Shown here: in pieces, positions 7,654 through 15,139 of the stretch
How positions within the stretch are numbered: position 1 is the first letter of the stretch
Layout: the number at the start of each line of letters is the position of its first letter
Source of the DNA: Spartobacteria bacterium
Lineage (GTDB): Bacteria; Verrucomicrobiota; Verrucomicrobiia; Chthoniobacterales; Terrimicrobiaceae
Direction of reading: 5' to 3'
DNA: 21,255 nucleotides
NCBI GenBank assembly: GCA_947487745.1
Contig: CANKXQ010000002.1
Location: forward strand, 1 to 21,255
Position numbers and translations under genes: made by a program
The notes under the pieces: model-generated
What the model was told of the DNA's origin: nothing
Database searches by the model: none
The model's input: only the letters and a program-made list of their open reading frames with translations

Positions 7654-9854
7654 ATAAGGTGCAACGGATCGATGTCCACCGCGACAAAAACATCTTCGGG
7701 CATTGGCAGGGCATCCAGTGTGGCTCGTGCCAAGCGAGAGATCTGAAGCGAGGAAGGGCCCCGTAAGGAGACCTGAAAACGATAGTAGGTCTTCGCCTTT
7801 TCCAGCGGAGCTGGCACACCTTCGCCCGTGACGACGCCAGCGGGTGCTGCGGCTTTTAGTTTTCGCGAAAGCGTTTGAGCGGAGAACTCGACGCGCTCGC
7901 GAACTGCCCCCCTGAGCGTGATCATGGCCATGCGACCGAATGGCGGGTAGTCGAATCGTTTTCGGAATTCCATTTCCTGTTCCATGAACCCCTCGAAATC
8001 ATGATGTCTCGCAAATTGGATCGATGGGCTGAAGGGCGTGAAAGTTTGCACATACACCTCGCCTTCCATCTCTCCCCGGCCTGCGCGGCCTGCGACCTGC
8101 GTGAGGAGCTGGAATGTCCGCTCGCCAGCGCGGAAATCCGGGATGTGGAGGCCGAGGTCGGCATTCACGATGCCTACAAGCGTGACATTGGGAAAATGCA
8201 GTCCCTTGGCGATCATTTGCGTGCCGAGGAGAATATCGATGCGCCCTTCTTTAAATGCTCCGAGCGTCTCGCGGTAAGCCTCCTTACGGGTCATGGAGTC
8301 GGCATCCATACGCGCGATGCGGGCTTTCGGGAAGATGCGTTTCAGGGCTTCTTCGACCTTTTGTGTGCCGGTTCCCGAGTATCGAATTTTCGGGTCCGAG
8401 CATTTCGGACAGGCCTTTGGTGCTCTGCTGCTATGGCCGCAAATATGGCACATCAATCGCTCGGCGGCACGGTGGTAGGTGAGCGAGACACTGCAATCCG
8501 GGCATTGGCACACATGGCCGCATGCCTCGCAGATCATGGAGGTGGAAAATCCCCTGCGGTTCAGAAAAAGAATCGTTTGCTCGCCTTTGGCCATCCGCCC
8601 TTCCACCGCCTCGCGCAGGGCGCGGGAGAGAATGCCACCTTCTGGATCATTCCGCGTGGGACGCCGCAAATCCGTGACCCTCACGACCGGCATGCTTTTG
8701 TCGTCCACCCGCTGGTCGAGACGCACGAGTTGGTATTTTCCCGACTGGGCGTTGTGCCAGCTTTCGAGGGATGGCGTTGCGCTGCCTAAAAGGACGGCAG
8801 CGCCTTCCCGCTTTCCTCGCAGCACGGCCATGTCGCGTGCATTGTAGCGAGGAGCCTCGTCTTGTTTGTAGGAATTCTCGTGTTCCTCATCCACGATGAT
8901 GATCCCGGGGTTTTCGACCGGTGCAAAAATAGAACTCCGGGCACCAATCACAATCCTGGCCGTGCCGTTGTGGATTTTGTGCCATTCGTCATGGCGCTCC
9001 CCTTCCGAGAGGTGGCTGTGCAGCACAGCGATCTGGTCCTGCATTTCAGCGAAGCGGGACTTGAAGCGCTCGACCGTCTGAGGTGTGAGGGCGATCTCTG
9101 GAACAAGCACCAGAGCGGTTCGACCGGTATCAACTGCATGGCGAATGGCGCGCAGGTAGATTTCCGTTTTCCCTGAACCTGTCACGCCGAAGAGCAGAAT
9201 CGGCTTCTCGGGTTTGGACATGGTTTCCACCACAACCTTCATCGCGGCCTCCTGCTCTTCATTCAAAGTCAACTCGGCACCCGCTACGAAGCGTTCGGAG
9301 TAGGGGTTTCTGGAAACAACAGAGACTTCAATGACAACAAGACCATTCTTTTCCAAAGTGCGGAAGACACTTTCATGCACGCCAGCCTTGTTTGCCGCCT
9401 CGGTGACAAGTATTGGCTCCTTCGTCAGCGCCCGAAGCGCATCCGCCTGTCGTGGTGCCCGGCGGGCGATGGCTTCAAAATCCTCCTCGGTGAACACCCT
9501 CGCGGCCCGCACCGCGTTTTGCTTCTTGGCTCCGACTTTTCCATCCCTCACTGCCACCGGCAACACGCTGCGAACGGCCGTTTCGAGCGGGCAGCAGTAG
9601 TAGTCACTCATCCAACGCGCTAATTCCAACAGCGACGGACGGATCATGGGCTTCTCATCCAGCAATTCGGCAATGTCCCGCACCTTGGCGAATTCGGATT
9701 CCTCCAAAATTTCAATCACCGTGCCAGGCAAAAGCCGGGTGCGAACTGGCACCCGAACCCTCGACCCAATTCCCACCGCCGCCTGCATAGCCTCAGGAAC
9801 GCTGTAATCCAGCATTCGCCCGGCGGCTTGGTCAGGTAGCACTTTTACAAACAT
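7650..9854 (-). CDS. priA: Primosomal replication-restart helicase PriA
   Basis: PriA recognises stalled forks and D-loops and reloads the replisome. From the start chosen here the protein is about 734 residues, the usual family length. The N-terminal DNA-binding domain begins MFVKVLPDQ. Walker A is GVTGSGKT (223-230) and motif II is DEEH (322-325), followed by NSYKQ. Motif III lies in LLGSATPS. The helicase core is interrupted by the zinc-binding insertion CxxCxxxxxCxxC ... CxxC ... CxxC, with all eight expected cysteines, and GTGTQKVEE follows. In-frame starts at 9875 (ATG) and 9890 (TTG) would add 7 or 12 residues. I prefer 9854 because PriA proteins begin just before this VxLPxP-like strand, but the choice is uncertain. 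It follows a truncated thrS gene and overlaps the AsmA-like gene by four bases. Confidence 0.97.
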   Translation of the reverse strand: MFVKVLPDQAAGRMLDYSVPEAMQAAVGIGSRVRVPVRTRLLPGTVIEILEESEFAKVRDIAELLDEKPMIRPSLLELARWMSDYYCCPLETAVRSVLPVAVRDGKVGAKKQNAVRAARVFTEEDFEAIARRAPRQADALRALTKEPILVTEAANKAGVHESVFRTLEKNGLVVIEVSVVSRNPYSERFVAGAELTLNEEQEAAMKVVVETMSKPEKPILLFGVTGSGKTEIYLRAIRHAVDTGRTALVLVPEIALTPQTVERFKSRFAEMQDQIAVLHSHLSEGERHDEWHKIHNGTARIVIGARSSIFAPVENPGIIIVDEEHENSYKQDEAPRYNARDMAVLRGKREGAAVLLGSATPSLESWHNAQSGKYQLVRLDQRVDDKSMPVVRVTDLRRPTRNDPEGGILSRALREAVEGRMAKGEQTILFLNRRGFSTSMICEACGHVCQCPDCSVSLTYHRAAERLMCHICGHSSRAPKACPKCSDPKIRYSGTGTQKVEEALKRIFPKARIARMDADSMTRKEAYRETLGAFKEGRIDILLGTQMIAKGLHFPNVTLVGIVNADLGLHIPDFRAGERTFQLLTQVAGRAGRGEMEGEVYVQTFTPFSPSIQFARHHDFEGFMEQEMEFRKRFDYPPFGRMAMITLRGAVRERVEFSAQTLSRKLKAAAPAGVVTGEGVPAPLEKAKTYYRFQVSLRGPSSLQISRLARATLDALPMPEDVFVAVDIDPLHLM

Positions 9855-9928
9855 CCCACCAAATATCCCCGCCATCCGCCCATGCGGCAAGCCTTGTGCC
9901 AGCTGGGTTGTTTTGTGACAAGAATGTC

Positions 9929-10816
9929 TCAGCCTTCAGGCGTCAGGATGCGCTCCAACTCGGCCATGCGACTGAGAATTTTTGCGCGCTCCTCGCGGTG
10001 TTCGTCCATTTCCATCGGAGGAAACATGCTCTCGGCGTAGTAGGGGAGGTGGCCGGAGGTTTTATACATTTTTTCCTTCGCGAGGTGGGGACTGCGGACG
10101 CGCACATAGCCGGCGGCGAATTCGGATTCTTTGGCGAGTTTTTCGAGTTCCTCGACCAGCACGGTGCCTTTGGGGAGCCAGAGTGGCATTCCGGGGCCGA
10201 CGAATTCGGAGTCGATGGCGTAGAGTCCCATCTCGGCTCCGATCTTGCGGTGGTCGCGCTTTTTGGCCTCCTCGAGCATGGTGAAATACTCATCCATGGC
10301 GGTCTTGTTTTTGAACGCCGTGCCGTAGATCCGCTGGAGTTGGGGATTCCGCTCGTCGCCTTTGTAGTAGGCGCTGGCTACATGCGTGAGCTTAAACGCG
10401 CCGATGTTGCCGGTGCGCATGACATGGGGGCCCGCGCAGAGGTCGGTGAACTCGCCGTTGCGGTAGAGGGTGATCGTTTCGTCCTCAGGGATGTTCTGGA
10501 CGATATCGAGCTTGAACTTGGATGCCACACCGCGCGGAGCGAGGGAGGCCAGTTCACCGCGCTCGGCCATGGCAAGGGCATCGGCCCGGGAAATCTCAAC
10601 GCGCTCGAAAACATGGTTGGCTTTGATCTCGCGTTTCATCTCCTCCTCGATGCGGGCGAAGTCCTCCGGGGAGATGCGGTGGGAAAGTTCGAGGTCGTAG
10701 TAAAAGCCGTTTTCCACCGGCGGACCTGCCGCAAACTGGGCCTCGGGCCAGATTTTCAAAATCGCCGTGGCAAGCACATGGGCGGCGGAGTGGCGGATGC
10801 GTTCGAGTTCAGTCAT
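9929..10816 (-). pseudogene. thrS: Threonyl-tRNA synthetase truncated within the catalytic domain
   Basis: The 295 residues match ThrRS, without the TGS domain that many ThrRS have at the N-terminus. The editing (SAD) domain is complete. HSAAH gives H9 and H13, and TDLCAGPH gives D125, C127 and H131, which correspond to E. coli H73, H77, D180, C182 and H186. The catalytic domain begins properly (GPGMPLWLPKGTVLVEELEKL at 208-228; TSGHLPYYAESMF at 253-265). It then runs into a charged helix (MDEHREERAKILSRMAELER) and stops at TGA. Class II motifs 2 and 3, the zinc-site Cys in the usual NCPxH stretch and the anticodon-binding domain are all absent. None appears in any frame downstream, where priA begins within 75 bases. 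It therefore cannot charge tRNA. It could be a decayed copy, a freestanding Ser-tRNA(Thr) editing protein, or an assembly or rearrangement break. The reading frame is intact with no internal stop. Confidence 0.75.
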
Positions 10817-10845
10817 GGAATGGCGGGTTTCAAAGATTTTTTACT

Positions 10846-10872
10846 ACGGAGGACACGGAGATCACGGAGTGG
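10846..10872 (+). repeat. ACGGAGnnn triple repeat, copy A (left arm of inverted pair)
   Basis: Three tandem 9-base units read ACGGAGGAC, ACGGAGATC, ACGGAGTGG, preceded by TTACT at 10841-10845. The same motif occurs in inverted orientation at 11148-11174. The copy overlaps the end of the Trm112-like gene and supplies its TGA stop (10862-10864). From memory, CACGGAGGACACGGAG-type repeats are scattered through intergenic regions of Verrucomicrobiota and related genomes; copy number here cannot be judged from one window. Confidence 0.85.
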
Positions 10873-11101
10873 AAGATGGGAATTTTGGAATGGCAATAGC
10901 GGCTGATGGAATGAGAAGCGGAATGCCGTTTTTAATAGGGTAGGCCACAGAGGAGTCCGTGCTTATCCAAGCCGCTTCCAGCGCGGTGTGCGTAGGTATT
11001 TTCCGTAATGCCGCCAGTTCCCCATCCGTCGCCTCGCGCAGGGTTTGGCGCGTTTGCGGGCAGATAAAGTTGCCCTGGATCGCAGTATTAGAATCGCTCA
11101 T
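10862..11101 (-). CDS. Trm112-like small protein (UPF0434/YcaR type)
   Basis: This 79-residue protein has the Trm112/YcaR pattern: an N-terminal FICPQTRQTLREA strand and a C-terminal AYPIKNGIPLLIP, the hallmark 'YPIxDGIPxLL' of the family. Eukaryotic Trm112 activates several methyltransferases; the role of the bacterial homologues is less clear. Typical zinc-ribbon members have further cysteines, but only one Cys is present here, so metal binding is probably lost. The start chosen is the ATG at 11101; an ATG at 11125 would add eight residues, and neither has a clear ribosome binding site. The gene lies between two inverted ACGGAG-type repeats, and its stop codon is inside the left one. It sits between the E1-like gene and the truncated thrS, on the same strand as both. 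Confidence 0.7.
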   Translation of the reverse strand: MSDSNTAIQGNFICPQTRQTLREATDGELAALRKIPTHTALEAAWISTDSSVAYPIKNGIPLLIPSAAIAIPKFPSSTP

Positions 11102-11147
11102 CTGGTCTTGCGGATAGTCTATCATTTCAAAAAACCAGATTCCATCG

Positions 11148-11174
11148 TCCCTCCGTGCTCTCCGTGTCCTCCGT
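11148..11174 (-). repeat. ACGGAGnnn triple repeat, copy B (right arm of inverted pair)
   Basis: Read on the minus strand this is ACGGAGGAC, ACGGAGAGC, ACGGAGGGA, preceded by TTAACC (11175-11180). It is nearly identical to copy A but inverted, so the two arms point at each other with TTA at each outer end. Together they bound a stretch of about 340 bases (10841-11180) holding the Trm112-like gene. No target-site duplication was seen next to the arms. Confidence 0.85.
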
Positions 11175-11197
11175 GGTTAATCCCGTCGTCAATGATC

Positions 11198-12385
11198 TCA
11201 ATACTTCGGCATTGAGGTGTCCACACGGTCGGCCCATGCGAGGATTCCGCCGGCGACATTGAGGAGTTTCGAAAAACCAGCCTTTTGCAGGTGGCGCACC
11301 GCTGTGGCACTGCGTCCCCCGACTTTGCAGTGGATGATGATTTCATCCGCCGTGTCGAGTTCACTCATGCGGGAGGAAAGTTCGCCGAGCGGAATGAGCT
11401 TGGCTCCGGGAATGCGGGAAATGTCCCATTCGTAGGGTTCGCGCACATCGAGCAGGACGAATTTATCATTGCGGTCGATACGGGATTTCAACTCCTCCAC
11501 CGTGATCTCAGGAACAGGCAACTCTGCTTCCTCTTCAGCGCGCGCCTGAGGAATACCGCAGAAGGTCTCGTAATCGATCAGGTCGGTGATGGTCGGGTTT
11601 TCCGAGCAAACGGGGCAGCTTGGATCTTTGCGGATTTTGAACTCGCGGAATTTCATCTTCAGCGCGTCGAAGTGGACAAGGCGGCCGATGAGAGGTTCGC
11701 CAATGCCTACGATGAGCTTGATAGCCTCAATCGCCTGCATCACCCCAATCACGCCTGGCAGAACGCCCAGCACGCCACCTTCTGCACAGCTTGGAACCAT
11801 CCCTGGTGGTGGAGGTTCGGGGTAGAGGCAGCGGTAGCAGGGACCGCCGAGATGAGGGGCAAAAACCGTGCACTGGCCGTCGAAGCGGAAGATCGAGCCG
11901 TAGATGTTCGGCTTCTTCAGAAAAACGCAGATGTCATTGCTCAGATAGCGCGTGGGGAAATTATCCGTTCCGTCGATCACGATGTCGTAGGGTTCGACAA
12001 TTTGGCGGGCGTTCTCGGCTTGGAAGAGCGCATCATGCAGGTTCACCTGCACATTGGGGTTGATTTCTTTGATGCGGTCGCGGGCGCTGTTGAGCTTCTT
12101 GCGGCCCACATCCTTCGTTCCGTGCAGAATTTGGCGCTGAAGATTCGAATAGTCCACGACATCGAAATCCACAAGACCGAGTGTGCCGACGCCTGCAGCG
12201 GCGAGATAAAGGGCGATCGGCGAGCCGAGTCCGCCGGTGCCGATGCAAAGAACCTTCGCGGCTTTCAGGCGTTTCTGACCCTCCAGTGTGACCTCGGGCA
12301 TGATGAGATGCCGCGAGTAGCGCGCCACCTCGTCGTTGCTAAAGTCGATTTTCTCCACACGGGCCGGATCCAGAATGCTTTTCAT
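11198..12385 (-). CDS. ThiF/MoeB-family adenylyltransferase with C-terminal rhodanese domain (MoeZ/MoeBR type)
   Basis: This 395-residue E1-like enzyme would adenylate the C-terminal Gly-Gly of a small sulfur carrier (MoaD, ThiS or CysO type) and add sulfur to it for molybdopterin, thiamine or cysteine synthesis. The N-terminal domain has the ATP loop GTGGLGS (49-55). Next come the conserved RxxxPxxYGxxxxFxGQ-like region (KKPNIYGSIFRFDGQ), CYRC (183, 186) and CPVC (257, 260), which together form the zinc site, and a Cys in PSCAEGG (200). The rhodanese domain carries the active-site loop CKVGGRS with Cys 353, the likely persulfide carrier. The start chosen is the ATG giving MKSILDPARVEK; the frame is open further upstream, but that peptide is not conserved-looking and would run into the divergent gene. 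No sulfur-carrier gene is seen in the window. Confidence 0.92.
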   Translation of the reverse strand: MKSILDPARVEKIDFSNDEVARYSRHLIMPEVTLEGQKRLKAAKVLCIGTGGLGSPIALYLAAAGVGTLGLVDFDVVDYSNLQRQILHGTKDVGRKKLNSARDRIKEINPNVQVNLHDALFQAENARQIVEPYDIVIDGTDNFPTRYLSNDICVFLKKPNIYGSIFRFDGQCTVFAPHLGGPCYRCLYPEPPPPGMVPSCAEGGVLGVLPGVIGVMQAIEAIKLIVGIGEPLIGRLVHFDALKMKFREFKIRKDPSCPVCSENPTITDLIDYETFCGIPQARAEEEAELPVPEITVEELKSRIDRNDKFVLLDVREPYEWDISRIPGAKLIPLGELSSRMSELDTADEIIIHCKVGGRSATAVRHLQKAGFSKLLNVAGGILAWADRVDTSMPKY

Positions 12386-12506
12386 GTCGTTTAAAAGATG
12401 AGCCCGCAAGCATAGCGTCCGGTCGATTGATTGCAAGAAACGCCCCGCCAAAAAACATCCCGCCTTGCAGAGATGCCTGCTGTGGGACAATGATCCACCC
12501 CTTCCA

Positions 12507-13604
12507 ATGATTCCGACTGAGCACCACGATCCCGTCAACGCGCGCATTCTCGCCGTCTCCGAAGACAAGATTTCCGGGTTTCCCCGCGAGCCGTTTCAGG
12601 AAATTTCGCGCTTGAGCGGTGTCGGGTTGCCCGTTGTTTTGGAGCGCATCCGCGCCATGGTTGAGGCAGGAACGATCCGCCGCGTCCGCCAGACGCTTTT
12701 GGCCACGAATCTCGCCGAGGGTGCCCTTGTGGCATGGAAGGTTCCCGCCGAAAAGCTCGATTCCGCCTTTGATTTCATGTTCCGCGAGGATCCCTTCTCC
12801 GGTCATGTCGTCATCCGCTCGACGGATGCTAAAATCCCGGGCGAGGCCTACAAACTCTGGACGACTTTGAAGGTGCCCGCCGGTCAGTCGCTCGACGAGC
12901 ATTGCCGTCTTCTCATGACCCTCACTGGCGCGGATGCCTACCGCCTCATGCCTGCGAAGGGCATATTTGCTCTCGGCGTCGGGCATGTTCGCCGCAAGAC
13001 CATCGAACCGGGCGACAAATCCGAAGGTCTTGCCCGTATGCTCAAAACCGGCGTCGTTCATCTCACCGATCACGAATGGCGTGTCCTGATGACCCTCAAG
13101 CGAGAATTCGCACCAGAGGAAATCCGTGAACCAGCCTGGGACTCCCGCGCCGAAGAGGCAGGCGTGACCCTCGAAGAATTCTACGCCGTCGCCGAGTCCC
13201 TCCAACAACGCAAGTTGCTGGGCCGTTTTTCCACCTTTCTGGAACATGTCAAACCCTCGCAGACCGGCGTGCGGGTTACTCGTTTCAATGCCCTTTTCCA
13301 CTGGGCCGTTCCAGTCGGTCGCGAAGAAGAGGCCGGCGCGCAGATTGGGCGTCACGAATGTCTCACGCACTGCTACTGGCGCGAGGGCGGTCCCGAGTTC
13401 AATAATGTGAACATCATGGCCGTCTCCCACGGCACCGAGAAGGATCGCGTGATGCAATTCAAGGCCGCCATCGACGCCCACCTCATCGAAGCTGGCATTC
13501 CCGTCTCCTACACCAATGTCTTCTGGGGTGGACGCAGCGAGATCAAACCCTCCGAGATTTCGCCCTTTGCTTACAAAGACTGGCACGCCAAACACGGGCG
13601 CTAA
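12507..13604 (+). CDS. Tandem AsnC/Lrp-fold protein, siroheme decarboxylase-like (AhbA/AhbB or NirDLGH type)
   Basis: This 365-residue protein is made of two AsnC-like halves. The first half has a winged helix at about 10-61 (NARILAVSEDKI, then VLERIRAMVEAGTIRRV) followed by an alpha-beta domain. The second has a winged-helix-like region at about 186-241 (LTDHEWRVLMTLKREF, then AESLQQRKLLGRF) and a second alpha-beta domain with THCYW (287-291) and the VSHG stretch. The 'HCYxR' feature and the 'GxIRRxxxxL' wing are typical of siroheme decarboxylases, which turn siroheme into didecarboxysiroheme for haem b or haem d1. Those are usually separate AhbA and AhbB chains; here both halves are fused. 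Annotation pipelines often call such proteins Lrp/AsnC regulators, and a regulatory role cannot be excluded. No haem gene lies nearby. The ATG at 12507 is preferred over a TTG at 12465. It is divergent from the MoeZ-like gene. Confidence 0.7.
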   Translation: MIPTEHHDPVNARILAVSEDKISGFPREPFQEISRLSGVGLPVVLERIRAMVEAGTIRRVRQTLLATNLAEGALVAWKVPAEKLDSAFDFMFREDPFSGHVVIRSTDAKIPGEAYKLWTTLKVPAGQSLDEHCRLLMTLTGADAYRLMPAKGIFALGVGHVRRKTIEPGDKSEGLARMLKTGVVHLTDHEWRVLMTLKREFAPEEIREPAWDSRAEEAGVTLEEFYAVAESLQQRKLLGRFSTFLEHVKPSQTGVRVTRFNALFHWAVPVGREEEAGAQIGRHECLTHCYWREGGPEFNNVNIMAVSHGTEKDRVMQFKAAIDAHLIEAGIPVSYTNVFWGGRSEIKPSEISPFAYKDWHAKHGR

Positions 13605-13617
13605 TCCTCACGCTCAG

Positions 13618-13649
13618 AAAAAAAGCATCATGGGGAAATTCTTTTCCCC
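13618..13649 (-). terminator. Probable intrinsic terminator for the Fic gene
   Basis: A perfect 7-base stem (GGGGAAA at 13632-13638 with TTTCCCC at 13643-13649) closes a 4-base loop. On the minus strand seven T residues follow (the A run at 13618-13624) after a 7-base gap. It lies 16 bases past the Fic stop and between two convergent genes. The gap between stem and T run is longer than ideal. No T run follows on the + strand, so it may not serve the AsnC-like gene. Confidence 0.45.
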
Positions 13650-13664
13650 GGTCCTGGAGCGATG

Positions 13665-15059
13665 TTACTGGCAGTTGTTTTTCCAAGCCTCGAATTCCGA
13701 CAAGCGCAGGCGATGTCTCGCGATGTTGCCTGAATGCAAACCCTCCAATTCGATGCGTATGACTTCTTGAAATCTATCCCTATCGTCTTTTGGTAAGGAT
13801 TTGCACGCCTCGGCAGTCGTCCATTCCTGAGCTAGCAATTGATTCATTTGTTTGCGCACGATTTCACCAATGAAACGGGTCATCTCGCTTCTATATTTTA
13901 AACGAAATGGATCGGGCGACCCAAGGGTTTCTTTGACGCCGATATATTGGTTTGCCGAGCTTTTATAGGCCCACACAAACACATCGCGCAGATACTCGAT
14001 GCAATTTAGTTCATAAACACCAAGCAGCCCCCCGATGTAATCCTTTTGCTCAACCCCTGTGAATGAGAGAGGGCAGAGGTTATGGCGAATCATCGGAATG
14101 TTGGCAGCAAGGCGCGAAACCCTTTTATTGACATCTTCAAACGGTTGCAGATAGGGCAAGTGCACCATCACAAAAAAAGCCTGCTCGTAGGGATTCTCGA
14201 TTTCATTCGCGACCCACAAAATCTGCTCGAATTTTTCCTCAATCAGTTGCGGAACGGCCAGTGGGTGGAAAACCGTCCCGCTTATACCAACAGGCCGCGA
14301 GCGGACGCGTCCGCATGATGCCGGGTCGTGGATGAGATTATCAGCAAGCAGCGCATGCAGATTGCAGATGGTGTGGCTATTGTAACCCACGCCAGCAGGG
14401 TTGTCGGAGAGCATCTCTAGAGCTGCTTTATGATTGAGGATCATTTGCGTCTCTTCGGATTTATGCCCCTCGGCAGCCTCACCGAGGTGGAGCAGGCGCT
14501 CGGTCTCAAGCAACGAGTAGGTATTTCCCTCCAGGCGGCTCGAATTCCAAGACAGGTCGATTAAAAGGCGCTGCAAAACTTGCCTCAAATAAGTGCCAGG
14601 CGGCAATTCGTCCGCGCCTACATATCCAAATTGCGCCAGTTCGTTCCGTGTTTCGGCGGGCAAGTAAAATGTGCGATTCGGTTGATACGCATCCAAAAAA
14701 TCGGATTTGTATCCGACTGGAATGCGCTCAGTGCGAGGCCTCTGAACCAAATAGCGAATACGGCGTCCTTCGGGTGACAACCACGGCTTATCACCAGTGA
14801 AGGAGTCTGGTTCCTCCCTCAAGATGCTCGTTGATCCTTCTTCTTCAAAAGGAATAACGTAACGCGTTGCGCGTCCTTTACCCTTGAGTGTGAGCCGTCC
14901 AGCTTGAACCAATCGATCCAGGTCTCTCTGGAGCGTTCTTTTTGGAGTTCCCCTCATCATGGGGACAGCAAGAATGTCCTTGATCGATGCTCCAAAAGGA
15001 AAGCACTCGGCAGCTTTTATAACGGAATAGACTCTGGAATGTGATATTCTTCTTGGCAT
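13665..15059 (-). CDS. Fic-fold protein with N-terminal winged helix and degenerate Fic motif
   Basis: Numbering is from the ATG at 15059 (464 residues). Residues about 1-70 form a winged-helix DNA-binding-like domain (RRISHSRVYSVIKAAE, TPKRTLQRDLDRLVQAG). A Fic domain follows. The class II inhibitory motif (S/T)xxxE(G/N) is present as SSRLEGN (S173, E177, G178). The catalytic loop reads QPFEDVNKRVSR (305-316), where active Fic enzymes have HPFxxGNGRxxR: the catalytic His is Gln and both loop glycines are replaced. AMP transfer by the normal mechanism is therefore doubtful. Fic proteins AMPylate target proteins, and many act as toxins; this type may have another activity or serve as a regulator. 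The frame is open up to 15155, but that start would overlap the aminotransferase stop and adds an AT-rich, non-conserved stretch. A terminator-like hairpin follows the gene. Confidence 0.85.
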   Translation of the reverse strand: MPRRISHSRVYSVIKAAECFPFGASIKDILAVPMMRGTPKRTLQRDLDRLVQAGRLTLKGKGRATRYVIPFEEEGSTSILREEPDSFTGDKPWLSPEGRRIRYLVQRPRTERIPVGYKSDFLDAYQPNRTFYLPAETRNELAQFGYVGADELPPGTYLRQVLQRLLIDLSWNSSRLEGNTYSLLETERLLHLGEAAEGHKSEETQMILNHKAALEMLSDNPAGVGYNSHTICNLHALLADNLIHDPASCGRVRSRPVGISGTVFHPLAVPQLIEEKFEQILWVANEIENPYEQAFFVMVHLPYLQPFEDVNKRVSRLAANIPMIRHNLCPLSFTGVEQKDYIGGLLGVYELNCIEYLRDVFVWAYKSSANQYIGVKETLGSPDPFRLKYRSEMTRFIGEIVRKQMNQLLAQEWTTAEACKSLPKDDRDRFQEVIRIELEGLHSGNIARHRLRLSEFEAWKNNCQ

Positions 15060-15139
15060 TTTCTTGGCACAAATTCTAAACGCGCCATTTAAAAATGCCA
15101 CTAAATTATTACTCGCGCCAGAAAAATTAGTTTTTGCCT

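Noticed and set aside
9912..9931. Small hairpin (GACA-TTCT-TGTC) just after the thrS stop as a terminator
   Set aside because: The stem is only four bases and no T run follows on the minus strand.
9929..9960. Frameshift that would restore the rest of ThrRS
   Set aside because: None of the frames after the stop shows the expected NCPxH motif or any ThrRS-like sequence before priA begins, so a simple base error cannot explain the truncation.
9896..10906. 336-codon + strand open frame opposite the truncated thrS
   Set aside because: It has a low-complexity Gly/Phe/His-rich translation with no family pattern; the opposite strand carries unmistakable ThrRS motifs.
11148..11174. CRISPR-like array made of the ACGGAG units
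   Set aside because: The units are 9 bases in tandem with no spacers; only two short clusters exist and no cas gene is present.
12465..12491. TTGCAG / GACAAT as a promoter for the AsnC-like gene
   Set aside because: The 15-base spacing and the poor -10 match make it no better than chance.
12339..13595. Long minus-strand open frame opposite the AsnC-like gene
   Set aside because: It is antisense to a gene with clear family motifs, shows no recognisable domain, and arises from third-position G/C preference on the coding strand.
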